DNA from: Rikenellaceae bacterium | GTDB lineage: Bacteria > Bacteroidota > Bacteroidia > Bacteroidales > UBA932 | NCBI GenBank assembly: GCA_900769385.1 | Contig: CAAGGO010000190.1 | Coordinates: forward strand, 1-7,043 | Length of the DNA stretch: 7,043 nt | Reading direction: 5' to 3' | In this document: one piece after another, positions 1 to 6,680 of the stretch | How positions within the stretch are numbered: the first letter of the stretch is position 1 | How the letters are laid out: the number at the start of each line of letters is the position of its first letter | The notes under the pieces: generated by a model | What the model was told of the DNA's origin: nothing | Database searches by the model: none | The model's input: the letters and a program-made list of their open reading frames with translations, nothing else | Program-made: the position numbers and the translations under genes

Positions 1-30
1 CTCTTTCCCTACACGACGCTCTTCCGATCT
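1..30 (+). other. Illumina TruSeq read-1 adapter remnant (sequencing artefact)
   Basis: These 30 bases, ending in acacgacgctcttccgatct, match the last 30 bases of the standard 33-base TruSeq universal (read-1) adapter from memory. The final T at base 30 fits the T-overhang ligation junction. Coding sequence of the P-type ATPase begins immediately afterwards in a frame that continues without disturbance. This is untrimmed library adapter at a contig end and has no biological meaning. It also creates a spurious TTG start codon at 30-32 across the junction. Confidence 0.97.
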
Positions 31-2399
31 TGTTGGCTGTATTTCTTGCGACTTTCCTTGCGTTCATAAATGAATACAAGGCGGGGAAGGAGTTTGACAT
101 ACTTAACCAGATAAATGACACAACTCTTGTAAAGGTTTACAGGAACGGAAATGTCACACAAGTTCCAAAAAACGGACTTGTAGTTGGAGACATAGTTATT
201 GTAACCCAGGGAGACGAGATTCCGGCAGACGGAAAGCTTCTTGAGACAATGGAGCTGAGTGTAAATGAATCCTCTTTGAACGGAGAGTCCGTTGCATCAA
301 GAAAAACACATATACCTGTAAAGGATTTTGCAGGTACTTATTCCCCTAACTGCATATACAGAGGTACAACCGTAACTGAAGGTGACGGAATAATGGAGGT
401 AACAGCAGTAGGTGATTCAACAGAGATAGGAAAGACTGCCCGTCAGGCAGCAGAGCTTACAGGAGCCAAGACGCCACTTAACAGACAGCTTGACAAGCTG
501 AGTGCTGTTATTGGTAAAATAGGATTTACAGTAGCTGCCCTTACTTTTGCAGCCCTTGTAATCAGGGATTATGCTTTGGGAATCCTCACTTTTTCATTCT
601 CATTGGAGAACCTTACCTTATTGCTCAGCTTCTTTATGATTGCCGTAACCCTTATTGTGGTGGCGGTACCTGAGGGACTTGCAATGAGCGTTACCCTAAG
701 CCTTGCATACAGTATGCGCAAGATGACTGCTGGTAATACTTTGGTAAGAAAAATGCACGCTTGTGAGACAATGGGTGCAACAACTGTCATCTGCACAGAC
801 AAGACAGGAACCCTTACCCAGAACAAGATGCTTGTGCAATATTACTCAGGTCTTCCCGATGAAAACTTTGCAGGGGAGGTTGCACTGAACTCAACCGCAT
901 TGCTTGAGGAGAATTCAAATGGGGAACTTTCAGCGGTAGGAAATCCAACAGAGGGAGCATTGCTTCTTTACCTGCAAGGAAAAGGTTTTTCATACCAGAA
1001 TCTGAGAAAAGAATATAAAGTAGTAAAAAGATTGCCTTTCAGTACTGAGAGGAAATATATGGCTACCATTGCAGACTTTGGGAATCCAAGCAAACTTACT
1101 CTTCTGATTAAAGGTGCTCCAGAGATAATTTTTGCAAAATGCGGGAACCTTGATTTTAAGGGAGAGCTTGCAAAAGTGAGGGTCTATCAGGAAAAAGGTA
1201 TGAGATCACTGGCTTTTGCCAGTGTGGAGATTCCACTTCTTGATGGAGATGGCGATATTGCAGAACTTGTAGCAAAGAACAAGTTCAACTATACCGGTTT
1301 TGTGGCAATAGCAGACCCTATAAGGGAAGATGTTCCTGCTGCAATGAACCAGTGTATGGAGGCAGGGATTGCAGTTAAGATTGTAACCGGTGACACTTCC
1401 CTTACAGCTGTGGAGATTGCACGCCAGGCTGGCTTGTGGAAAGAAGGTGACACTTTGGAGAAGAACCATATTACAGGAACAGATTTTGCCGCACTTGATG
1501 ACAAGGCTGCAACAGAGGCTGCCCTTAACATTAAGGTAATGTCACGTGCAAGACCTGCAGACAAGATGCGTCTTGTAAAACTGCTGCAGAGCAGCGGACA
1601 GGTGGTCTCAGTAACAGGAGACGGCACAAACGATGCTCCGGCACTCAATTATGCAGATGTGGGACTTGCAATGGGTACAGGTACTGCCGTAGCAAAAGAG
1701 GCCAGTGATATCATTCTGCTGGATGACTCATTTGCAAGTGTTACAACAGCAGTAAGATGGGGCCGTTCAATTTATCTGAATATACAGAAATTCATACAGT
1801 TCCAGCTTACCATAAACGTGGTGGCACTGTTCACTGCCCTAATTGGCCCGTTCATTGGAATTGAATTCCCGCTTACAGTTACCCAAATGTTGTGGGTTAA
1901 CCTTATAATGGACACATTTGCAGCACTTGCACTGGCAAGCGAGCCTTCATACAAAGAGGTAATGAAGAAGAAACCAAGGGGTATAAATGACTTCATCATC
2001 TCAAAAGGTATGATGAGGGACATTTTTGGAGTAGGAGCCATTTTCCTTGTAATTCTGCTTGGTTTGCTTATTTGGATGAACAAGGACGGAAATGTATCGG
2101 TATACGAACTTTCCGTGTTCTTTACTATATTTGTAATGATGCAGTTCTGGAATATGTTCAACGCAAGAACCCTTGGAGGGAACAATTCTGCATTCTACAG
2201 GATTAAGGAGAACAAATCGTTCCTGTTTATTGCAGCTATGATATTGGGTTTGCAGATTGTAATAATACAGTTTGGCGGTGAATTTTTCAGAACAGAGCCA
2301 ATCTCACTTGAGCATTGGATTATGATAATTGCAGGTACATCATCTGTACTCTGGATTGGAGAGATTAAGAGACTTATTGCAAGACTTGGAAACAAATGA
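31..2399 (+). CDS. Calcium-translocating P-type ATPase, PMCA-type (5' truncated)
   Basis: A P2-type cation pump of the inner membrane that uses ATP to expel Ca2+. About 789 residues remain; family members usually have roughly 880-950, so the N-terminus and transmembrane helix M1 are missing and the fragment begins inside M2. Residues below are numbered from codon 30-32. Visible are the actuator loop NGES (84-87, usually TGES), M3 (about 161-178), M4 ending in PEGL (214-217), the phosphorylation motif DKTGTLT with Asp257, the nucleotide-binding motifs FSTERK (337-342) and KGAPE (361-365), TGDT (453-456), the hinge GDGTNDAP (530-537), and M5-M10 (about 588-777). Glu215 in M4 with Asn624 and Asp628 in M6 fits the single-site PMCA calcium geometry, and the M5 sequence around Asn596 is also PMCA-like. 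The end at base 31 is the adapter junction, not a biological start. Calcium specificity is inferred from family motifs; a related divalent cation is possible. Confidence 0.93.
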
Positions 2400-2833
2400 T
2401 ACAGACAGAATGCAAAATTGATGTGAGGTACTATGAAACAGACCTTATGGGAATAGTGCACCACTCAAACTATATACGTTTTTTTGAGTACGGCAGGGTA
2501 AAGATGCTGGAGGAGATAGGGCTCCCTATCAGTGAAATTGAAGGGAACGGAGTAATGCTCCCGGTAGTGTCAACTTTCTGTACCTACAAAACCCCGTCCA
2601 GAATGGGGGAGACCTTGAGGATTGTCTCTACAGTGGATGCAATGCCAATGGCAAAAATGAAAATAAAGACACAGATCTTTAAGGAGTGCTCCACAAATCC
2701 ACAGACAAACCCTGAGGAGATTGGAGCAATTGTGGCAGAGGGTGAGGTTGTGATCGGGTTCATCAAATCAGATACCAGAAGACCTTGCAGAATCCCTGAG
2801 GCTGCAGCAAAAATAATGGAGAAATATTTTTAG
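2396..2833 (+). CDS. Acyl-CoA thioesterase, 4HBT/YbgC-like hotdog fold
   Basis: A predicted cytoplasmic hydrolase of acyl-CoA or acyl-ACP thioesters, 145 residues. The N-terminal segment has the YbgC/FadM-type signature: RYYETDLMG (11-19) with the candidate catalytic Asp16, then VHHSNYIRFFEYGR (21-34), which forms the start of the long hotdog helix. The C-terminal part, with GEVVIGFI and an R-x-P-like tail, fits the last strands. It is slightly longer than the usual 130-140 residues because of a polar Asn/Pro/Thr-rich insertion around residues 98-109 between two strands. The ATG overlaps the ATPase stop by four bases (ATGA), which indicates co-transcription and probable translational coupling. 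The natural substrate cannot be read from sequence: YbgC-like enzymes in other bacteria act on short or medium acyl-CoAs or link to lipid metabolism. The family call is secure, the substrate is not. Confidence 0.88.
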   Translation: MIQTECKIDVRYYETDLMGIVHHSNYIRFFEYGRVKMLEEIGLPISEIEGNGVMLPVVSTFCTYKTPSRMGETLRIVSTVDAMPMAKMKIKTQIFKECSTNPQTNPEEIGAIVAEGEVVIGFIKSDTRRPCRIPEAAAKIMEKYF

Positions 2834-2850
2834 AAAAAAATACTTTTTAT

Positions 2851-2895
2851 CCCGACAGATATTGGAATATGATGTTCCGGAGAAGAACTGTCGGG
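2851..2895 (+). promoter_or_regulatory. Inverted repeat / possible structured leader before tatA
   Basis: A perfect 8-base arm CCCGACAG (2851-2858) pairs with CTGTCGGG (2888-2895). A smaller nested pair lies inside it, GGAA (2864-2867) with TTCC (2875-2878). It sits in the 92-base gap between the thioesterase stop and the tatA start, the only sizeable gap in the + strand gene run. No T-tract follows either arm on either strand, so a classical intrinsic terminator is unlikely. A TACTTTTT element at 2841-2848 loosely resembles the Bacteroidota -7 box TAnnTTTG, but I see no convincing -33 element. The repeat could be a 5' leader hairpin, a regulator site or a processing site; which one is not decided by the sequence. 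Confidence 0.45.
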
Positions 2896-2925
2896 AAGAT
2901 GAACAGAATTTAAATTTTTACAGAT

Positions 2926-3129
2926 ATGAGAGGTTTACTTTTGTTTGGCAGTTTTGGTGCCGGTGAAGTGGTTGTTATTGCACTTATAGTTCTTTTGCTG
3001 TTTGGCGGAAAGAAAATTCCTGAGCTTATGAAAGGTATAGGCAAAGGTGTAAAGAGCTTTAAGGATGGTGTGAAGGGTATTGAGGATGAGATTAATGCTG
3101 CCGACGATAAAAAAGAGGAGAAAAAATAA
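2926..3129 (+). CDS. tatA: Sec-independent protein translocase subunit TatA
   Basis: A 67-residue TatA/E-family protein, the pore-forming or membrane-thinning component of the twin-arginine pathway that exports folded proteins across the inner membrane. The layout is canonical: a short N-terminus, one hydrophobic helix (about 13-27) starting with the polar Glu14, the hinge FGGKKIPEL (26-34), an amphipathic helix (about 31-50) rich in Gly and Lys, and a charged Lys/Glu tail that ends in the cytoplasm. The ATG is the only sensible start because it places the helix at the expected distance from the N-terminus. The bases before it are A/T-rich with no Shine-Dalgarno sequence, as is common in Bacteroidota. 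Its stop is directly followed by tatC. No separate tatB is present, so this TatA probably serves both roles. Confidence 0.96.
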   Translation: MRGLLLFGSFGAGEVVVIALIVLLLFGGKKIPELMKGIGKGVKSFKDGVKGIEDEINAADDKKEEKK

Positions 3130-3909
3130 TTGAGCGGAAGTGAGATGACATTTTGGGAGCACCTTGACGAATTGCGCAAGGTGCTGTTCCGTTCTGCCGT
3201 AGTTATTGCAGTTCTGATGGCTGTAATTTTTATGGCAAAGGATTTTGTGTTTGATACTGTAGTGTTCGGGCCTATAAACTCTGACTTTGTTCTGTACAGA
3301 CTTATAGACAAGGCACTGCTGTTGCTTGGTATGCCCACATTGCCGGAGTTCAAGCTGAGCCTGATAAACATAGACCTTTCGGCCCAATTTTTCATTCATA
3401 TAAGCACTACATTCTATTTGTCACTGGTATTGGCCACTCCATTCATAATTTACCAGTTGTGGAGTTTTGTAAAGCCTGCACTTTATGAGAACGAGAAAAG
3501 GGCGGCAAGAGGTGCATTTGCATTTGCCGGAGTACTTTTCCTTATGGGTGTGCTGGTTGGCTATTACCTTATTTTTCCATTGACATTAAGGTTCCTTGGT
3601 ACCTACCAGGTGAGTTATGAGGTTGCAAACCAGATTTCACTGCAATCATACATTTCAATGTTCACATGGCTGATTCTCATTATGGGAGTTGTATTTGAGA
3701 TGCCGTCTCTTGCGGTAATTCTCTCAAAAGTGGGTATCCTTACCAAGAGTTTCCTTAAGAAATACAGAAGACACGCATTTGTTGTTATGCTTGTGCTTGC
3801 AGCCTTCATTACCCCAAGCGGTGATCCTTTCACCCTTATGGCGGTAGGCTTGCCTCTGTATGGTTTGTATGAATTAAGCATATTGGTTTGCCGTGATTTC
3901 GATAAATAA
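3130..3909 (+). CDS. tatC: Sec-independent protein translocase subunit TatC
   Basis: The polytopic receptor that recognises twin-arginine signal peptides and recruits TatA; 259 residues from the TTG start. Six membrane helices are visible (about 22-36, 88-108, 129-149, 176-198, 213-228, 236-254). Conserved elements are the N-terminal FWEHLDELR (8-16), the cytoplasmic loop KPALYENE (115-122) whose Glu122 aligns with the essential E103 of E. coli TatC, FEMP (189-192) in helix 4, and TPSGDP (228-233). The first periplasmic loop, about 37-86, is around 50 residues long and carries a second hydrophobic patch; from memory this expansion is typical of Bacteroidota. The start is uncertain: TTG at 3130 directly follows the tatA stop, while ATG at 3145 begins at MTFWEHL and would lose only five residues. 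Both keep the whole functional N-terminus. Confidence 0.95.
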   Translation: MSGSEMTFWEHLDELRKVLFRSAVVIAVLMAVIFMAKDFVFDTVVFGPINSDFVLYRLIDKALLLLGMPTLPEFKLSLINIDLSAQFFIHISTTFYLSLVLATPFIIYQLWSFVKPALYENEKRAARGAFAFAGVLFLMGVLVGYYLIFPLTLRFLGTYQVSYEVANQISLQSYISMFTWLILIMGVVFEMPSLAVILSKVGILTKSFLKKYRRHAFVVMLVLAAFITPSGDPFTLMAVGLPLYGLYELSILVCRDFDK

Positions 3910-5851
3910 TGTAAATGTTTCATTTGGCGGTTTTACCCTGCTGAATGACATAAATTTCCATATAACTGACAACGACAGGATTGGTCTTGTAGGAAAGAAC
4001 GGAGCAGGTAAATCCACCTTGCTCAAGCTTATCCTGGGGCTGAATTCCCCAACTGGAGGAAAGATAATGGTTCCTCCTGGGCTCAATATAGGTTATCTGC
4101 CACAGCAGATGGAGCACACCAAGGACAAAAGTGTAATTGATGAGGCTCTTACCGCCTTCAATGAACTTTTTGAGCTGCACGCAAAGATTGTGCAGATAAA
4201 CGGGGAGCTTGCCGAACGTACAGATTATGACTCGCCTCAGTACAATAACCTTATTGTAAAGCTGAACGAGTACAATGACCGTGTGGCTATCCTTGAGAGC
4301 GAGCCGGTACGTTCACAGGCTGAAAAAGTGCTTGTAGGATTGGGATTCAAGAGGGAGGACTTGGAGAGGTCTACCGCCACTTTCAGTCAGGGTTGGAATA
4401 TGCGTATTGAGCTTGCAAAAGTGCTTTTGCGCAAACCGGATGTACTGTTGCTGGATGAGCCTACCAACCACCTTGACATTGAATCAATTGAGTGGTTTGA
4501 GGATTATCTTAAGAGCTTTCCGGGTGCAATTGTGCTTATTTCCCACGACCGCAAATTCCTTGACAACATAACCAAACGCACTGTGGAAATTATGTTGGGC
4601 AAGGTGTATGACTATAAGGTACCTTACAGCAAATACAAGGAGCTGAGGGCTGAGCGTATGCAGCAGCAGCTTGCAGCATACGAGAACCAGCAGAAGATGA
4701 TTGAGAAGACTGAGGAGTTCATTGAGAGGTTCCGTTACAAGGCCACAAAGAGCAACCAGGTGCAGAGCCGCATAAAGCAGCTTGACAAACTGGAGAGGAT
4801 TGAAGTGGACATTGAGGACAAAAGTGCCCTGAGTGTGAAATTCCCCCCTGCACCACGCAGCGGCCAGGTAGTTTTCAGCACAAAGGATGCAACCATAGGT
4901 TACGGCAGCAAAGTGATTATAGACGGAGTGAATGTAACCATAGAGCGCGGAGAGAAGATTGCCTTTGTAGGAAGGAACGGAGAGGGCAAGACCACTCTTA
5001 TGAGAATCATTACCAGGGAGCTCTTCCCGATAGATGGAGAGGCCGGACTGGGCTACAACGTGGATATGGGATATTTTGCCCAGAACCAGGAGGATGTCCT
5101 TGACAAGAATGATACGGTATTTGATACCCTTGACAAGATTGCAGTAGGGGATATCCGTACCAAATTGAGGGATATCCTGGGTGCATTTCTCTTCAGGGGG
5201 GAAGATATAGACAAGAAGGTTGCAGTACTTAGCGGTGGTGAGCGCGCCCGTCTGGCAATGGCCAAACTGATGCTCAAGCCACACAATCTTCTGGCACTGG
5301 ATGAGCCTACCAACCATATGGACCTTATCTCCAAAGATATACTCAAACAGGCGCTTCAGGCATACGACGGAACATTGGTTATAGTTTCCCACGACCGTGA
5401 TTTCCTTGACGGTCTTGTAGACAAGATATATGAGTTCAAGGACGGCAAGGTTAAGGAGCACCTTGGAGGAGTACAGGATTTCCTTGCCAGGAAGAGGTTG
5501 GAGAATTTGAGTGAGCTGGAAAGGAAAGCTCCGGTGACTGCAGATTCATCGGTAGCTGCTGCAGTAAAAGTTGCCGAAAAAACAGGAGAAACTATCGGGA
5601 AGAACAATAAGGCGGAGGCACAGCTTTCATACCAGCAGATGAAGGAGATTGAGAGGGAAAAAAGCCGTTTGAAGAAGAAAATTGAGCAGTGCGAGAAGAG
5701 GATTGAGGAGCTGGAGGGAATCATTTCTTCATTGGAGGAGGAACTTGGCAATACAACTGATACTTCCAAAATTCTGGAACTTACTGCAAAATATGAGACT
5801 GCCAAGAAAGAGTTGGATGAGAAGATGGACGAGTGGGCAGAATTGAGTTAA
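3893..5851 (+). CDS. ABC-F family ATPase, YheS/Uup-like
   Basis: A soluble protein with two ABC ATPase domains and no membrane helices, 652 residues. ABC-F proteins bind the ribosomal E site and influence peptidyl-tRNA positioning. Cassette 1 has Walker A GKNGAGKST (34-42), signature SQGW (165-168, usually SGGW), Walker B with Asp188-Glu189 leading into PTNHLD, and switch His218. The charged linker at about 250-304, containing RYKATKSNQVQSRIK, is the P-site tRNA interaction motif and resembles that of YheS. Cassette 2 has Walker A GRNGEGKTT (360-368), LSGGE (446-450), Asp470-Glu471 followed by PTNHMD, and His500. A variable stretch (about 540-580) precedes a C-terminal coiled coil (about 580-650). 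The GTG start overlaps tatC by 17 bases; it gives the first strand MISINNVNVSF expected for the family, and no nearby ATG does. A housekeeping ABC-F is more likely than an antibiotic-resistance type, but substrate or stress role is unknown. Confidence 0.93.
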   Translation: MISINNVNVSFGGFTLLNDINFHITDNDRIGLVGKNGAGKSTLLKLILGLNSPTGGKIMVPPGLNIGYLPQQMEHTKDKSVIDEALTAFNELFELHAKIVQINGELAERTDYDSPQYNNLIVKLNEYNDRVAILESEPVRSQAEKVLVGLGFKREDLERSTATFSQGWNMRIELAKVLLRKPDVLLLDEPTNHLDIESIEWFEDYLKSFPGAIVLISHDRKFLDNITKRTVEIMLGKVYDYKVPYSKYKELRAERMQQQLAAYENQQKMIEKTEEFIERFRYKATKSNQVQSRIKQLDKLERIEVDIEDKSALSVKFPPAPRSGQVVFSTKDATIGYGSKVIIDGVNVTIERGEKIAFVGRNGEGKTTLMRIITRELFPIDGEAGLGYNVDMGYFAQNQEDVLDKNDTVFDTLDKIAVGDIRTKLRDILGAFLFRGEDIDKKVAVLSGGERARLAMAKLMLKPHNLLALDEPTNHMDLISKDILKQALQAYDGTLVIVSHDRDFLDGLVDKIYEFKDGKVKEHLGGVQDFLARKRLENLSELERKAPVTADSSVAAAVKVAEKTGETIGKNNKAEAQLSYQQMKEIEREKSRLKKKIEQCEKRIEELEGIISSLEEELGNTTDTSKILELTAKYETAKKELDEKMDEWAELS

Positions 5852-5877
5852 TTAATGAATTGAAAAATGTAATTGTA

Positions 5878-6627
5878 ATGGATATGGAACAGAAAACTAA
5901 CTATCTATTTGGAATGCATCCTGTATTTGAGGCTATTGCTGCAGGAAAGAACATTGAGAAAGTATTGCTTAAGAAAGGACTTGGCGGAGAGCAATTCCAG
6001 CAGTTGTTCTCTCTATTGCAGGAGAAACAGATTGCTTTCCAGTTTGTGCCGGTTGAGAAACTGGACAAGATTACCCGCGCAAGGCACCAGGGTGTAATTG
6101 CAATGATTCCATCAGTAGATTATGTTTCATTGGAAGAGGGTGTGGAGAAGGCTTTTGCCAAGAAGGAAAATCCTTTGTTCCTTATGCTTGACGGTGTAAG
6201 TGATGTACGCAATTTTGGAGCAATTGCCCGTAGCGCTGAGTGTGCAGGTGTAGACTGCATTATCCTTCCTGCAAAGGGTGGCGCATCAATTACTCCGGAT
6301 GCAATAAAAACTTCGGCTGGTGCACTTTTGAGAATTGATGTTTGTAAAGTTACTAACCTTAAGACTGCAGTATTCTATCTTCAGCAAAGCGATGTGCAGA
6401 TTGTTACCGCTACCGAAAAGGCAGAGGGTTACCTTTATGATGTAGACCTTACCGGACCAACAGCTATTGTAATGGGTGCAGAGGACAAAGGTATCTCTGA
6501 TGCCATCCGCAAACTTGCAACCGCAGAGGCCAAAATTCCAATGGCAGGCAGCATAGGCTCCCTTAACGTTTCCGCCGCCGCATCAGTTATCCTTTATGAG
6601 GCTGTAAGGCAGAGAGTTAGAAAGTAA
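5878..6627 (+). CDS. rlmB: 23S rRNA 2'-O-ribose methyltransferase, TrmH/SpoU family (RlmB-like)
   Basis: A SAM-dependent SPOUT methyltransferase of 249 residues; E. coli RlmB (about 243) methylates G2251 in the 23S rRNA P loop. An N-terminal L30-like RNA-binding domain (about 7-80, starting at YLFGMHPVFEAI) is followed by the SPOUT knot domain. Motif 1 is NFGAIARSAE (112-121) with the conserved Asn112 and Arg118, motif 2 is MGAEDKGI (199-206), and motif 3 is IPM (220-222) with SLNVS (228-232), which forms the knot and SAM pocket. The frame is open upstream to 5833, but that part overlaps the ABC-F gene and lacks family sequence; ATG 5878 is preferred and ATG 5884 is nearly as good. The spacing to the ABC-F stop is 26 bases, so it is probably co-transcribed. 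Exact target nucleotide is inferred from family; another rRNA or tRNA site is possible. Confidence 0.88.
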   Translation: MDMEQKTNYLFGMHPVFEAIAAGKNIEKVLLKKGLGGEQFQQLFSLLQEKQIAFQFVPVEKLDKITRARHQGVIAMIPSVDYVSLEEGVEKAFAKKENPLFLMLDGVSDVRNFGAIARSAECAGVDCIILPAKGGASITPDAIKTSAGALLRIDVCKVTNLKTAVFYLQQSDVQIVTATEKAEGYLYDVDLTGPTAIVMGAEDKGISDAIRKLATAEAKIPMAGSIGSLNVSAAASVILYEAVRQRVRK

Positions 6628-6645
6628 ATTATTTGAATAATTTGG

Positions 6646-6676
6646 AAAAAAGCGGTCTGAATGGACCGCTTTTTTT
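6646..6676. terminator. Bidirectional intrinsic terminator
   Basis: A perfect stem of six A plus GCGGTC (6646-6657) pairs with GACCGC plus six T (6664-6675) around a 6-base loop TGAATG (6658-6663). The T run extends to 6676 on the + strand and the A run forms a T run on the - strand. It therefore fits rho-independent termination in both directions. Its place between two convergent genes, 18 bases after the rlmB stop and 4 bases before the stop of the opposing gene, is what such a shared terminator would need. Confidence 0.92.
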
Positions 6677-6680
6677 GTAA

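Noticed and set aside
30..32. TTG start codon giving an apparently complete 789-residue ATPase
   Set aside because: The first base belongs to the adapter, and the protein would lack M1 and half of M2, so the gene is truncated by the contig end.
2851..2895. The pre-tatA inverted repeat as an intrinsic terminator of the thioesterase transcript
   Set aside because: No T run follows the right arm on the + strand or the left arm on the - strand, and the 29-base span between arms is long for a terminator.
2872..2913. 13-codon reading frame inside the pre-tatA gap, basic and Arg-rich, a possible leader peptide
   Set aside because: It has no ribosome binding site, no run of regulatory codons and no alternative terminator structure; such short frames arise by chance.
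2910..3399. Two long - strand open frames across tatA and the start of tatC
   Set aside because: Both are antisense to clear tat genes and show low-complexity Ser/Ile- or Asn/Lys-rich translations without domain signals.
4484..5461. Open frame of 325 codons on the - strand inside the ABC-F gene
   Set aside because: It lies fully antisense to a well-supported gene with all ABC motifs, has no recognisable domain, and its Cys/Leu/His-rich composition is typical of a shadow frame of codon-biased sequence.
5833..5877. Upstream GTG extension of the RlmB-like gene
   Set aside because: It overlaps the end of the ABC-F gene and encodes no family sequence; homologues start close to the YLFGMHPV segment, consistent with ATG 5878 or 5884.
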